This document shows, one piece after another, positions 17,682-27,436 of a stretch of 64,000 nucleotides of DNA (positions are counted from its first letter, which is position 1; every line of letters begins with the position of its first letter). Origin of the DNA: Alginatibacterium sediminis (GTDB lineage: Bacteria; Pseudomonadota; Gammaproteobacteria; Enterobacterales; Celerinatantimonadaceae). The position numbers were made by a program, and so were the translations under genes. The DNA lies in NCBI RefSeq assembly GCF_003610775.1, contig NZ_RAQO01000005.1, positions 124,001 through 188,000 on the forward strand, written 5' to 3'. A model generated the notes under the pieces. It did not search any database. It was not told the DNA's origin and saw only the letters and a program-made list of their open reading frames with translations.

Positions 17682-19337
17682 ATGAATAAGTTAACGAGCA
17701 TCGCTGTCGCGACCTCCATGGCCTTTGCAATCGGTAGTGTTCAGGCTGCTGAAACCCCTAACCTTAGAATTCTAAATGAGTTTTCTACCGGTTGGGTACA
17801 AAACTTTAACCCCTTCATCGGTGGTCGTCAGTCAGTTGATATGGTGCTTGAGCCACTAGTTATTTTCAACATGATTGACAACATGAAGCCTCACTTCTGG
17901 CTGGCTACAGGCTACAGCATGAGTGAAGATCTTAAGGTGCTAACCTTAAATTTACGTGAAGGCGTAAAATGGTCTGATGGCGAAGATTTCACCGCTGATG
18001 ATGTGGTATTCACGTACACTTATCCAAAAGATCACCCAGAAATTGATACCCAAGGTATCGCAAGTAAAGTAGAAAAGGCCGTTAAAGTTGATGACTATAC
18101 GGTTGAACTTCATCTTGTAGGTGAAAACGCTTTCGCAGCAAATGACCTTATCGGTCAAGGCCTCATGATGCTTCCAGAGCATTACTGGTCAAAAGTTGAA
18201 AACCCAGCTAACGATACTTATGAAGCAATGATAGGCACCGGTCCTATGACCGAGCTTAAACGCTTTACTCCACAGGTTTACGTGCAATGTACTAACGGTG
18301 AGTACTGGAATAAAGATCTTTCAGTTGAGTGCGTAGAATTCCCGCAATTTGGTAACAATGATGCTGCACTAGAGATGATGGCCAAAGGTGAGACCGATTG
18401 GAATGGTATTTTCATTCCTGATGTTGAACGCACCTTTGTTAGCCAGGCTGAAGGCAATAAGTACTGGTTCCCTTCTGGTGATGGTGTTCGTATCACCATG
18501 AACTTCCAAACCGAAAATGAATCCGCACGCCGCGCATTTGAAAGCGTTGAGTTCCGCAAAGCGTTTAGCCTTGCGATGGACCGTGATGCGATGATGATGA
18601 TTGGTGCTTACGGATATGTTACTGGTGACAACCCTGCTTCTGACTTACCACCTGTTCAGTGGGGCTGGCGTAACAAGGACGCGGATAAGATCTGGAGTGA
18701 GTTCTATCAGTTTGATGTTAAGAAAGCCAAACAACATCTAGCTGACGGTGGATTTAAAGACACCAATGGTAATGGTTTTGTTGAGAACCAAGATGGCGAA
18801 ACTTTCCAGTTTAAAATCCAAGTACCAAGTGGTTGGACTGATTGGGTAAACAACGCGGCAATCGCAGTTGAGGGTCTACGTGCTGCAGGTATTGATGCAA
18901 GTGTGGTTACACCTGAAGCAAACGCCTATGCTAAAAACTGGGACGGCGGTAACTTCGAAGCCTGCTTCTGTGGTGGTTCAATTCAAAGCTCACCTTGGAA
19001 GTTCTACGACTTCACCATGCATTCTCGTTTTGCGCAAGGTCCACAATGGTGGTCTACATCAATGACCAACTATGTTAATCCTGAACTAGATCAATTGATT
19101 GAAACCTTGGGTGCAACTATTGATACGGCTAAGCAAAAAGAAATTGTTGACCGTATTGAGATGATTAACGCGGTAGAAATTCCACAAATTCCACTGTACT
19201 ACAACGGTGTTTGGTATAGCTACAACGATACTCGTTTCACTGGTTTCTGGAATGCTGAAAACCCAGTTGCACATCCAGCACCATGGAACAACAACAACCG
19301 TCTATTACACCTAATGGACATCAAACCTCGCGGTTAA
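17682..19337 (+). CDS. ABC importer binding protein, family 5 (likely beta-mannoside)
   Basis: Periplasmic solute-binding protein of the DppA/OppA fold, 551 residues with a signal peptide ending VQA-AE (residue 22). Family features include LNLREGVKWSDGEDFTADDVVFTY, GTGPM and FRKAFSLAMDRDAM. Members of this family also bind oligosaccharides, and the gene sits directly between beta-mannosidase and the matching permeases with a mannokinase downstream, so mannobiose or longer beta-mannosides are the most likely cargo. A clear AAGGAAG site precedes the ATG. A dipeptide role cannot be excluded on sequence alone, but a separate dppABCDF is present at 54.5 kb. Confidence 0.85.
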   Translation: MNKLTSIAVATSMAFAIGSVQAAETPNLRILNEFSTGWVQNFNPFIGGRQSVDMVLEPLVIFNMIDNMKPHFWLATGYSMSEDLKVLTLNLREGVKWSDGEDFTADDVVFTYTYPKDHPEIDTQGIASKVEKAVKVDDYTVELHLVGENAFAANDLIGQGLMMLPEHYWSKVENPANDTYEAMIGTGPMTELKRFTPQVYVQCTNGEYWNKDLSVECVEFPQFGNNDAALEMMAKGETDWNGIFIPDVERTFVSQAEGNKYWFPSGDGVRITMNFQTENESARRAFESVEFRKAFSLAMDRDAMMMIGAYGYVTGDNPASDLPPVQWGWRNKDADKIWSEFYQFDVKKAKQHLADGGFKDTNGNGFVENQDGETFQFKIQVPSGWTDWVNNAAIAVEGLRAAGIDASVVTPEANAYAKNWDGGNFEACFCGGSIQSSPWKFYDFTMHSRFAQGPQWWSTSMTNYVNPELDQLIETLGATIDTAKQKEIVDRIEMINAVEIPQIPLYYNGVWYSYNDTRFTGFWNAENPVAHPAPWNNNNRLLHLMDIKPRG

Positions 19338-19345
19338 AGAAAAAT

Positions 19346-19367
19346 GAGAGGCGAGTTTTCGCCTCTC
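19346..19367 (+). terminator. hairpin after the mannoside binding-protein gene
   Basis: Perfect 9-base stem GAGAGGCGA/TCGCCTCTC with loop GTTT, 8 bases past the stop; followed by ACTCTTTCCC rather than a clean U-run. Probably a partial terminator or message-protecting hairpin. Confidence 0.6.
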
Positions 19368-19406
19368 ACTCTTTCCCATGTTTGTGCTACATCTAACGAG
19401 GTCACA

Positions 19407-20396
19407 ATGCGCTATATATTTACCCGGCTAGGGTTCTATTTCTTGGCATTTTTATTTGCCGTCACGATTAACTTCTTTTTACCCAGAATGATGCCTGGTG
19501 ATCCGATTTCTTCATTTCTAGGTCGTCTAGCGCAAAGCGGTGGTCAAATTACCCCCGAGACCATAGCCGCTTTAGAAGCGCTTTATGGTTACAGTACATC
19601 AGTGCCTTTATGGCAACAATTTATTGGTTATCTGCAAAGTATTATGGTTGGTGAATGGGGCGTTTCAACGCGCTTCTTCCAGCCTGTTATCGAAGTATTG
19701 GGTCGTGGTACTCAATGGACTTTATTGCTTGTGGGTGGCTACTTACTTATCTCTTATACCTTGACGACTTTCCTAGGTATTTATGTAGCTTGGAAGCGCG
19801 GCACTTGGGCTGACAGTCTCATCACTGTGGGTTCAGTGGTTATTTCTTCTATCCCTGCAGTGGTGATGGCGCTGCTTCTCTATTTTGCCTTTGCCTCAAA
19901 TTTAGGATGGTTCCCAACCGGTTATGCCTATGACCCAGCATTAGATCCAGCCTATACCTGGGAGTTTGTATCCAGTGTGCTCTATCACTTAGCGCTACCG
20001 ATGATTGCGATGGTTCTGCTCGGTATGGGCAACGTCATGGGGATGCGCTCAAACATGATTAACCAGCTTGGCGAAGACTTCATCGTCATGGGTTGGGCCA
20101 AAGGGGTTCGCGATCGCAAGGTGATGTTTAGTTACGGTGCTCGTAACGCCATTTTGCCAATGATTACGTCGTTTGCCATGTCAGTCGGAGCCATCTTTGG
20201 TGGTTCATTGATTATCGAGATCATCTTTAACTATCCGGGCTTAGGGCAGGTCATGTTCCAAGCGATGTTAGCGCGTGATTATCCGCTTATTCAAGGCTAC
20301 TTATTGATGATGACCATTATGGTACTTTCAGCCAACTTTATTGCTGACATGCTGCTATTCGCCTTAGACCCACGTCTACGTACAGCTTTGGATTAA
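19407..20396 (+). CDS. ABC importer permease, DppB/OppB type
   Basis: 329-residue inner-membrane protein from ATG 19407, preceded by a GAGG site; the longer open frame back to 19344 would start inside the hairpin and is not credible. Six hydrophobic segments; the ATPase-coupling loop is MGWAKGVRDRKVMFSYGARNAILPMI, and GGSLIIEIIFNYPGLGQVMF is the family C-terminal signature. First permease of the mannoside importer, 12 bases ahead of the second. Confidence 0.9.
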   Translation: MRYIFTRLGFYFLAFLFAVTINFFLPRMMPGDPISSFLGRLAQSGGQITPETIAALEALYGYSTSVPLWQQFIGYLQSIMVGEWGVSTRFFQPVIEVLGRGTQWTLLLVGGYLLISYTLTTFLGIYVAWKRGTWADSLITVGSVVISSIPAVVMALLLYFAFASNLGWFPTGYAYDPALDPAYTWEFVSSVLYHLALPMIAMVLLGMGNVMGMRSNMINQLGEDFIVMGWAKGVRDRKVMFSYGARNAILPMITSFAMSVGAIFGGSLIIEIIFNYPGLGQVMFQAMLARDYPLIQGYLLMMTIMVLSANFIADMLLFALDPRLRTALD

Positions 20397-20408
20397 TAGG
20401 ACTAAATT

Positions 20409-21356
20409 ATGAAATTCTTAAAAAGCCTAAAGGCCATGTTTTTGAGTAATCCGAAGGCGTCAGTTGGAGCCTCCATGGTTCTGATTATTTTTGTACTGTG
20501 CTTTGGAGCGCCTTTATTTACTGACTATGAGCCCAATGCGCGGATTGCGCGTCCACACCAAGCACCAAGTGCCGACCATATCGTAGGTACAACTCGCATG
20601 GGTCGAGACGTGTTGTCGCAAACTCTCTACGGTGGTCGAACTTCGATCATGGTAGGTTTTGTCGCGGGTGGTTTCGTGATGCTAATGGCAATGGTGGTAG
20701 GTATTAGCGCGGGTTACTTTGGTGGCTGGGTTGATAACATATTGTCGTTCTTTACTAATATGGTGATGGTTATTCCAAGTTTGCCATTGATGTTGGTATT
20801 AGCAGCATTTTTGGACCAAGTGTCGCCCTTTGTAATAGCTGTGATCATTGGTGCTACCTCCTGGCCATGGGGAGCGCGGGTCATACGGGCGCAAACTTTA
20901 TCCATTCGTAACCGCGACTTCATCCATGCTGCAGAGGTAATGGGTGAGCGCAAACGCCGCATGCTATTTTTTGAAGTTATGCCAAATATGATGTCAATTT
21001 TAGCCAGCTGCTTAATCGGAACGATTATCTACGCAATTATGACCGAGGCTACATTAGGTTTCATCGGACTCGGTGATCCCTTGTCGGTAACCTGGGGAGT
21101 GATGCTTTATAACGCACAACAAACCTCGGCTATTCGGATTGGCGCATGGTGGGAAATTTTGGCTCCAAGCGTAATGCTAGCATCTCTAGCGATTGGTTTA
21201 GCACTCATAAACTTCTCAATTGACGAAGTATCGAATCCTAAGCTTCGTGCCCAAAGAATTATGGCTAAGTTCCGTCGCGAGCAGAAAGTAGAAGCGAAAA
21301 AGAAAGCTGCCGCAATACGTAACGCTGGTAGTGAGCCAATGGAGGCCAAAGCATGA
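20409..21356 (+). CDS. ABC importer permease, DppC/OppC type
   Basis: 315 residues; N-terminal cytoplasmic piece, TM1 (about 20-38), periplasmic loop with HIVGTTRMGRDVLSQTLYGGRTS (typical of DppC), then five more membrane segments and the coupling loop HAAEVMGERKRRMLFFEVMPNMMS. The tail after residue 285 is rich in Lys, Arg and Ala and reaches to the overlap (ATGA) with the next gene. Partner of the preceding permease. Confidence 0.9.
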   Translation: MKFLKSLKAMFLSNPKASVGASMVLIIFVLCFGAPLFTDYEPNARIARPHQAPSADHIVGTTRMGRDVLSQTLYGGRTSIMVGFVAGGFVMLMAMVVGISAGYFGGWVDNILSFFTNMVMVIPSLPLMLVLAAFLDQVSPFVIAVIIGATSWPWGARVIRAQTLSIRNRDFIHAAEVMGERKRRMLFFEVMPNMMSILASCLIGTIIYAIMTEATLGFIGLGDPLSVTWGVMLYNAQQTSAIRIGAWWEILAPSVMLASLAIGLALINFSIDEVSNPKLRAQRIMAKFRREQKVEAKKKAAAIRNAGSEPMEAKA

Positions 21357-22360
21357 GTGATCTAGTTCAAGTAAACAATTTGTGTGTTGATTATATTACC
21401 TTTGGAGGCCGCGTTCGCGCCGTTGACGATGTCAGCTTTAGCATTAAAAAGGGTGAGATCTTGGGGCTGGCGGGTGAGTCTGGTTGTGGTAAAAGCACCA
21501 TAGCATTTGCCTTGATGCGCTTACACCGTCCACCTGCGTTGATCTCGGAAGGTGAAATACTATTTGATGGTAAAGACATACTAGATTTCAGTGATGAAGA
21601 GCTACGTAAATTCCGCTGGGCCGATACCTCAATGGTGTTCCAAAGCGCTATGAGCTGTCTTAACCCAGTGAAAACCATTGAATCGCAATTTTATGACATC
21701 TTTGAAGCTCACAACGTTGTTTCAACTAAAGAAGAAGGCGCTGAGCGCGCCAAAGAGCTGTTGCAGATTGTAGATATTCCACCTGAGCGTTTGTACGACT
21801 ATCCACACCAGTTTTCAGGTGGTATGCGCCAACGGGTTGTGATTGCGATGGCTCTAGCTTTGAAGCCAAAGTTATTGATCATGGACGAACCAACCACCGC
21901 TTTGGATGTAGTTGTACAGCGTGAAATTTTACAGAAAGTGTATGAGCTAAAAGAAGAGTTTGGCTTCTCGGTATTGTTTATTACCCATGACCTTAGTTTG
22001 ATGGTTGAGTTTTGTGACCGTATTGGAATTATGTATTCAGGCAAACTGGTTGAAGTTGCGCCTTCTAAAGAAATACTGGGCAAACCTCAGCACCCTTATA
22101 GTTTTGGTTTAGGGAACTCCTTCCCAACCTTACATGGGGAATTACAAGAAATGATTGGTATACCGGGTTCGCCTTTAGACCTTAATCATGTGCCAGATGG
22201 GTGTCGATTTGCTGAGCGTTGCTTTAATGCAAGTGAGCAATGTCGCACAGATGAGCCGCAATTGCGCAATGATGAGGCGCGAGGTTGGGTTGCTTGTCAT
22301 CATCCTTTGGCTATTGACTTTCGTGAGCTGCAAGACGCTCCGTGCTCAGAATTGAACTAG
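21353..22360 (+). CDS. ABC importer ATPase, DppD/OppD type
   Basis: 335-residue cytoplasmic ATPase. Walker [10 protein letters not shown] near residue 40, Q-loop VFQSAMSCLNP, signature FSGGMRQRV, Walker [14 protein letters not shown]-loop FITHDLS, and the C-terminal oligopeptide-transporter extension with the cysteine cluster C-x6-C-x6-C (GCRFAERCFNASEQC). Overlaps the upstream permease by 4 bases. Together with the next gene it energises the mannoside importer. Confidence 0.92.
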   Translation: MSDLVQVNNLCVDYITFGGRVRAVDDVSFSIKKGEILGLAGESGCGKSTIAFALMRLHRPPALISEGEILFDGKDILDFSDEELRKFRWADTSMVFQSAMSCLNPVKTIESQFYDIFEAHNVVSTKEEGAERAKELLQIVDIPPERLYDYPHQFSGGMRQRVVIAMALALKPKLLIMDEPTTALDVVVQREILQKVYELKEEFGFSVLFITHDLSLMVEFCDRIGIMYSGKLVEVAPSKEILGKPQHPYSFGLGNSFPTLHGELQEMIGIPGSPLDLNHVPDGCRFAERCFNASEQCRTDEPQLRNDEARGWVACHHPLAIDFRELQDAPCSELN

Positions 22361-22368
22361 GACCTATT

Positions 22369-23379
22369 ATGCAAACTCATGTTCCAGTTACAAGCGACCA
22401 AAAGATTACCTTGGAAGCCAACGATTTGTGTATCGACTTCGCCAAAGAACGCAAATCTATATTTAGCCCTAAGCAGTATTTGAGAGCGCTTAATGGTCTC
22501 AATTTTAAAATGTATGAATCGCGCTGTTTAGCGGTTGTTGGTGAATCAGGTTGCGGGAAAAGTACTGCAGCTCGAATTGCCACTAAAATTTATAATCCGA
22601 GCTCTGGGCAAGTAAAATTCAGAGGTCAAGACATCACAGAGATCGAATCTGGCCAAGCGCTGCGCGATTATCGTAAAGACGTGCAAATGGTATTTCAAGA
22701 CCCCTTTGGCTCGTTGAATCCATTGCATACTATTCGGTATCACTTAAGTCGCCCGCTTAAAATTTACCATGGCCTGGCTAAAGGTTCTGAATTAGAAGAT
22801 CGATTAGTTGGCTTGCTTGAACAAGTGGGTCTGACACCTGCGCGTGATGTATTGAGCAAGTTCCCCCATCAGCTTTCGGGTGGGCAACGGCAGCGAGTTT
22901 TCTTAGCCAAAACCTTAGCCATAGGTGCCAACGTGATTTTGGCTGATGAACCAACCTCGATGCTTGATGTATCGATTCGAATTGGCGTTCTCAATTTGAT
23001 GAGCCAAATGAAACAAGAAATGGGTAAGTCATTCATGTACATCACCCATGATATTGCTACGGCGCGCTACTTTGCCGAAGATACGGTTGTTTTATATTGC
23101 GGGCACATGGTTGAGTGGGGTAGTACTGAAGAAATTACTCAGAATCCTCAACACCCTTATACCCAGTTATTACTAGCAGCGGTGCCTGATCCTAAACGTA
23201 GTATTCACCAAAAACTACCAACCCACCGCGCCTTGGAAACCCCAATGTGGTCCCCTGATAAAACCGGTTGTCCATATGCTGCGCGCTGTCCACAGGCTAA
23301 GCCAGCTTGTAGTGAGTACTTACCTGAAGCTAAGGAAATTGCACCGCAGCACTATGTGCGCTGCCATTTGTTTATGTAG
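22369..23379 (+). CDS. ABC importer ATPase, DppF/OppF type
   Basis: 336 residues from ATG 22369 with AGGA 6 bases upstream; a GTG at 22342 would overlap the previous gene and add 9 unlikely residues. Walker [11 protein letters not shown]-loop VFQDPFGSLNP, signature LSGGQRQRV, Walker B VILADEPTSMLD and the Cys-rich C-terminal extension (GCPYAARCPQAKPAC). Last gene of the transporter, followed by a terminator. Confidence 0.92.
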   Translation: MQTHVPVTSDQKITLEANDLCIDFAKERKSIFSPKQYLRALNGLNFKMYESRCLAVVGESGCGKSTAARIATKIYNPSSGQVKFRGQDITEIESGQALRDYRKDVQMVFQDPFGSLNPLHTIRYHLSRPLKIYHGLAKGSELEDRLVGLLEQVGLTPARDVLSKFPHQLSGGQRQRVFLAKTLAIGANVILADEPTSMLDVSIRIGVLNLMSQMKQEMGKSFMYITHDIATARYFAEDTVVLYCGHMVEWGSTEEITQNPQHPYTQLLLAAVPDPKRSIHQKLPTHRALETPMWSPDKTGCPYAARCPQAKPACSEYLPEAKEIAPQHYVRCHLFM

Positions 23380-23386
23380 GAGCCCT

Positions 23387-23417
23387 GCTTGGGTCTAGGC
23401 CTTAGGCCCAAGCTTTT
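23387..23417 (+). terminator. intrinsic terminator after the mannoside importer
   Basis: Eleven-base stem with one G-T pair (23387-23397 with 23403-23413), 5-base loop, then TTTTA. It separates the importer from mak, which may therefore have its own promoter or depend on read-through. Confidence 0.75.
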
Positions 23418-23518
23418 ATTGCTATTCGAGTCCTCACTTTTATCTAAACGAGCAAGCAAGTGCGGACAAGCTTAGGTATTATATTCATCCCGTAAGTTCC
23501 AATTAAGGTAGATTTCGC

Positions 23519-24412
23519 GTGTATATTGGTTTTGATATTGGCGGTACAAAAACTGAAATTATTGTGTTGGATGCGCATGGAGAGCAACACTTCAAAAAAC
23601 GAATTCCAACAGAGCATGATTACCAAGGTTTTTTGAATAATATCGAGAGCTTAGTTTTAGAAGCTGAGCGCAGTGTAGGGGGGGCGTGTTCAGTTGGGAT
23701 TGGCCTGCCAGGGGTGCTTGATCCGCGTACCGGACTCATCAAAAATGCCAACTGTACTTTTCTCAACGGACATCAACTAAAAAAAGACCTCGATGCCCGC
23801 TTAAATCGCTCGGTAGCTATTGCTAACGATGCCAACTGCTTTGCTTTATCAGAAGCTGTAGATGGCGCTGCAGCTGGAAAATCGGTGGTATTTGGGGTTA
23901 TTTTAGGCACGGGTTGCGGAGGCGGACTGGTCGTTAATCAGCAGGTGATTGGCGGTTTAAACGCAAACGCTGGCGAGTGGGGCCACAACCCTTTACCTGG
24001 GTTTAATTCCGAGATTGACGGTAATCCCGTTCAGTGCTTTTGCGGTGGTAAAAACTGCCTTGAGAAATTTGTATCGGGTACCGGCTTTACTCGGCAATAT
24101 AACCAACATAGTTCTGCGCAACTAACTGGGCCGGAAATCTTTGCCAAACTTGAATCTGGAGATGCGCTGGCAAAACAGTGTTACGAGTTGTTTATTGATC
24201 AACTTGCGCGTGCGTTAGCATCTTTGATCAACAGCATTGACCCCGATGCAATTGTTGTTGGTGGCGGTTTGTCAAATGTTAGCCGTATTTATGACGACGT
24301 AAAGCAACTTATCCCGAATTATACGATTAGCGATGATGTGGTCATTAATTTATACCCAGCTAAGTATGGCGACTCGTCAGGGATACGCGGTGCAGCGTGG
24401 TTGGCTCGTTAA
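23519..24412 (+). CDS. mak: ROK-family mannokinase/fructokinase
   Basis: Sugar kinase of 297 residues phosphorylating mannose (and fructose) at C6 with ATP. It resembles E. coli Mak along its length: phosphate loop FDIGGTKTE at 4-12, GIGLPGVLDPRTGLIKNANCTFLNG, IANDANCFALSEAVDGAAAGKSVVFG, ILGTGCGGGLV, GEWGHNPLP and the zinc cluster CFCGGKNCLE, in which Asn replaces the usual Gly before the third Cys. The GTG start gives the expected short N-terminus (MYIGFDIGGT). It closes the mannoside locus: import, hydrolysis to mannose, then mannose 6-phosphate. Mannose 6-phosphate isomerase is not in the window. Confidence 0.88.
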   Translation: MYIGFDIGGTKTEIIVLDAHGEQHFKKRIPTEHDYQGFLNNIESLVLEAERSVGGACSVGIGLPGVLDPRTGLIKNANCTFLNGHQLKKDLDARLNRSVAIANDANCFALSEAVDGAAAGKSVVFGVILGTGCGGGLVVNQQVIGGLNANAGEWGHNPLPGFNSEIDGNPVQCFCGGKNCLEKFVSGTGFTRQYNQHSSAQLTGPEIFAKLESGDALAKQCYELFIDQLARALASLINSIDPDAIVVGGGLSNVSRIYDDVKQLIPNYTISDDVVINLYPAKYGDSSGIRGAAWLAR

Positions 24413-25517
24413 GTCCAATCCAGTCCTTCTTTTTATAGTTATTCGCAATCGGATTGAAAGCAAAATTGTAAAATATGTCGGCAGTTATTCAATTTAGTTT
24501 GAGTCACTGCCTTTTTACTATCTGAACACTTGAAAGAGTTAGGCTGAACTAAATCACAACGATTCTCATAAACTGAGAATGCCTCGATTACTAATTCTTT
24601 AATCTTTTCGTCTATATACAGTGTGACCGCGATTGCTAGCTGTTTACCTCTTGGGTACGAGTAATGAACTTGTTTTGTTTGGGCTGTTGTCCAGCTTGTT
24701 GGTCTCAGCGGGTGGGATTCTAGCGATGGCTATAGCAGCAAATCTGATGATCAGTCCGGTAACCGTGTTTATGACCGATTTGCTTCCGATAACTCGCCAT
24801 GCTCCCAAAAAGATAGCAATTCTATCTAGCCCTTAAGTGTTCTGAGACCAGTATCGGCCAAGACCTGTTCAACAATTTAGGTCATCCATCGACTCCCTCC
24901 TATGGACAATAATTAGAACCTTAACTTGGCAAAGTAAACGTGCAGTGAATTGCACAACAACAGGAGAAGGGGGATTTAGTTGTCGTTAATTAGGTTTAAT
25001 ACCAACAATTAATTGAATTGGCTGTAAGGTATAGTTTACTAATTAATCTACGATTGATGTACAAATACGATTTCAGTCTATTTGCTGCAAAAAATTTTGA
25101 ACCTTAGCTTAGTGGTTTATATCTATATTGAGCCATTATTCTAGACGATTGTTCGTTTGTTTTCTAATATGCCAGTTCCCGACTTGCCTTATTACATTTC
25201 CGTAACAATCAACATCGTCAATACAGTTAATGGTACTTTTTATAAGCATGAGTTTTATTTTTAAACAATTTTTGATAGCGTTATCAATGCCGCTTAAAAA
25301 CGCAGCAATTTGAAGGCCTTTTGTTCAGTTTTCTAAAGTGTTTGCTTGTTTTTTCGGTAATGAATCAAGTTCATAGCGCTAAGTTGAAAGTAAATCTAAT
25401 ATTTATTATGCCATAGCAAGCTCGCTTGCCTTGTTTTGATAAGTCTTCGAAAAACTTGCTACCGTGCGCCTCAAAGCAATACTTTAAGTTACAATAAAAT
25501 TTCAATAGGAAAATAGA
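24413..25517. other. 1.1-kb spacer with possible gene remnants
   Basis: No complete gene recognised. On the + strand 24633-24836 (TTG start) encodes 67 hydrophobic-rich residues (AGGILAMAIAANLMISPV in the middle). On the - strand 24729-24439 is open for 96 codons and reads like a soluble protein tail (LYIDEKIKELVIEAF and four Cys near the end), but it has no usable start. The two overlap, so at most one is real. The rest, to the cold-shock gene, is AT-rich with no clear feature; the last 200 bases may be a long untranslated leader of the cold-shock message. Confidence 0.4.
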
Positions 25518-25727
25518 ATGTCTAACACTGTTACTGGAACCGTTAAGTGGTTCAATGAATCTAAAGGTTTTGGTTTTATTGCTCAAGAATCAGGTCCAGA
25601 TGTATTCGCACATTTTAGCGCAATTACAGGTACGGGTTTTAAAACCTTGGCCGAAGGTCAAAAAGTTCAATTCTCTATTAGCCAAGGTCAAAAAGGACCT
25701 CAGGCAGATAACATTGAACTCATCTAA
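25518..25727 (+). CDS. cold shock protein, CspA family
   Basis: 69-residue single-domain RNA/DNA-binding protein; contains [18 protein letters not shown] with RNP1 (KGFGFI) and RNP2 (VFAHF), and the usual end [13 protein letters not shown] lies 7 bases before the ATG. Acts as an RNA chaperone. Which paralogue (cold-inducible or constitutive) cannot be told; the long AT-rich upstream region would fit the long leader of cold-inducible members. Confidence 0.95.
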   Translation: MSNTVTGTVKWFNESKGFGFIAQESGPDVFAHFSAITGTGFKTLAEGQKVQFSISQGQKGPQADNIELI

Positions 25728-25749
25728 ATCGTAACTCGTAATTTGTTAG

Positions 25750-25778
25750 AATGGCGTTATTCATTAACGTCATTTTTT
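25750..25778 (+). terminator. intrinsic terminator of the cold-shock gene
   Basis: Ten-base stem with one G-T pair (25750-25759 with 25765-25774), loop TTCAT, running into six T. Confidence 0.85.
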
Positions 25779-26163
25779 ATGCCTGATAAATGACATTTAT
25801 TGGTTATCAAACGCGATGACACACTGAAGTTAGTTCTATGCTGCTTTATCAGATAACCAACCTCACTCGATTTTCCAAACCTCTGCCGTTGGTCTTCACA
25901 ATCCAAAACTCTCCGATTGCTACTTTTATTGACACTCTTGTTCTGTAATTTCTGAGTTTAGTCCTTGGGATATCAGGAGGAAGAGGGCGAACTGCGCGAA
26001 AGTCCTTTTGTGAAGGAGTATTGTCAGTACCACACAAGCGTATATCACTAAATTTGAGAAAAAATGTGGGGTTTATGCGCTGAATCCGTGTTTTACGTTG
26101 TTGGTTTATTCTATAATCTCGGCCTAAAACTATTTTAATAACTGCTAAGAGCGGAAACACAAC
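25779..26163. other. 385-base spacer before sstT
   Basis: No gene recognised. A minus-strand open frame covers most of it (26160-25849) but its product is rich in Arg and Pro, resembles nothing I know and has no ribosome site; I do not call it. The sstT promoter should lie here. Confidence 0.4.
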
Positions 26164-27390
26164 ATGACCACAAACAATAACGTCTCCTCAGTGGGGCTAT
26201 TTCAACGATTTTACGACATTCCCCTTGTTGCCCAAATTCTAATTGGTATCATTTTAGGCTCGGTTATTGCAATTGTGTCACCGCAAACGGCCACCAGTGT
26301 CGGCTTACTTGGGGCCTTGTTTGTTGGAGCCCTGAAGGCCGTGGCACCCATCTTGGTTTTTGTACTAGTAGCGGCCTCTATTGCCAGCCATAGTGCGACC
26401 CAGAAAACTCATATAAAACCGATTATCGGAATGTACGTGTTTGCAACCTTCGCGTCAGCACTTACTGCGGTAATGTTTAGTTTTGCCATGCCGACGACTT
26501 TGATTCTTGTTGATGCCGCGCAAGGCAGTAATCCTCCGCAGGGTATAGTCGAAGTATTAAATACCTTATTATTTAAAGTCGTAGACAACCCAATCAATGC
26601 CTTAAGTACAGGGAACTATATCGGCATACTGGCTTGGGCTATCGGTCTGGGTTTGGCATTGAAATCTAGTTCTGATAGTACAAAAGCGGTATTTAATGAT
26701 GTTGCTGATGGCGTTAGTAGTATCGTGAAATTTGTCATTCGACTTGCTCCTTTTGGTATTTTTGGTCTCGTCGCAAGTACCATTGCAGCAACTGGATTTA
26801 GTGCACTTCTAGGTTATAGTCAATTGTTACTGGTGCTATTAAGCGCCATGGTATTTGTGGCGTTGGTAGTGAATCCGGCTTTGGTGTTCTATAAAACCCG
26901 TCAAAACCCATACCCCTTAGTGTTTCAATGCTTACGTGAAAGTGGTATTACAGCTTTCTTTACTCGCAGCTCAGCGGCCAATATTCCTGTTAACATGGAT
27001 TTATGCCGCCGCCTAGATCTTGATGAAGATACCTATTCAGTATCGATACCACTAGGCGCTACAATCAACATGTCAGGTGCCGCGATTACCATTACGGTGC
27101 TTACCCTTGCTGCTGTGCATACGCTAGGCATCGAAGTTGATTTCGCAACTGCAGTTCTGCTAAGCGTTGTTGCAGCTGTTTCGGCTTGTGGTGCCTCAGG
27201 TGTCGCTGGTGGCTCTCTATTGCTTATCCCGCTGGCCTGTAGCTTGTTTGGTATCGCCGACGAAGTAGCAATGCAAGTTGTCGCAGTAGGCTTTATTATC
27301 GGTGTGATACAAGATAGTGCAGAAACGGCCTTGAATAGCTCGACTGATGTTGTGTTTACCACCGCTTGCTGTCGAGCCGACGCCAAATAA
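26164..27390 (+). CDS. sstT: Na+/serine-threonine symporter SstT
   Basis: Inner-membrane transporter of the glutamate-transporter (DAACS) family, 408 residues, importing serine and threonine with sodium. Recognisable as SstT from the N-terminus ([15 protein letters not shown]), the re-entrant loop [21 protein letters not shown], and [30 protein letters not shown] with the substrate/sodium site [25 protein letters not shown] forms the second hairpin. Monocistronic, followed by a terminator. Confidence 0.93.
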   Translation: MTTNNNVSSVGLFQRFYDIPLVAQILIGIILGSVIAIVSPQTATSVGLLGALFVGALKAVAPILVFVLVAASIASHSATQKTHIKPIIGMYVFATFASALTAVMFSFAMPTTLILVDAAQGSNPPQGIVEVLNTLLFKVVDNPINALSTGNYIGILAWAIGLGLALKSSSDSTKAVFNDVADGVSSIVKFVIRLAPFGIFGLVASTIAATGFSALLGYSQLLLVLLSAMVFVALVVNPALVFYKTRQNPYPLVFQCLRESGITAFFTRSSAANIPVNMDLCRRLDLDEDTYSVSIPLGATINMSGAAITITVLTLAAVHTLGIEVDFATAVLLSVVAAVSACGASGVAGGSLLLIPLACSLFGIADEVAMQVVAVGFIIGVIQDSAETALNSSTDVVFTTACCRADAK

Positions 27391-27411
27391 AATTTGTACC
27401 AGTAACTATTT

Positions 27412-27435
27412 AAGGCAGCATAGGCTGCCTTTTTT
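27412..27435 (+). terminator. intrinsic terminator of sstT
   Basis: Stem AAGGCAGC/GCTGCCTT (27412-27419 with 27424-27431), loop ATAG, then a T-run. Confidence 0.85.
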
Positions 27436-27436
27436 G

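Noticed and set aside
24413-25517. Mobile element or defence island in the longest spacer
   Set aside because: No transposase, integrase, terminal repeats, tRNA or defence-type domains were seen there or elsewhere in the window.
25849-26160. Minus-strand open frame of 103 codons upstream of sstT
   Set aside because: No ribosome site, composition unlike neighbours, no recognisable motif, and it would fill the sstT promoter region.
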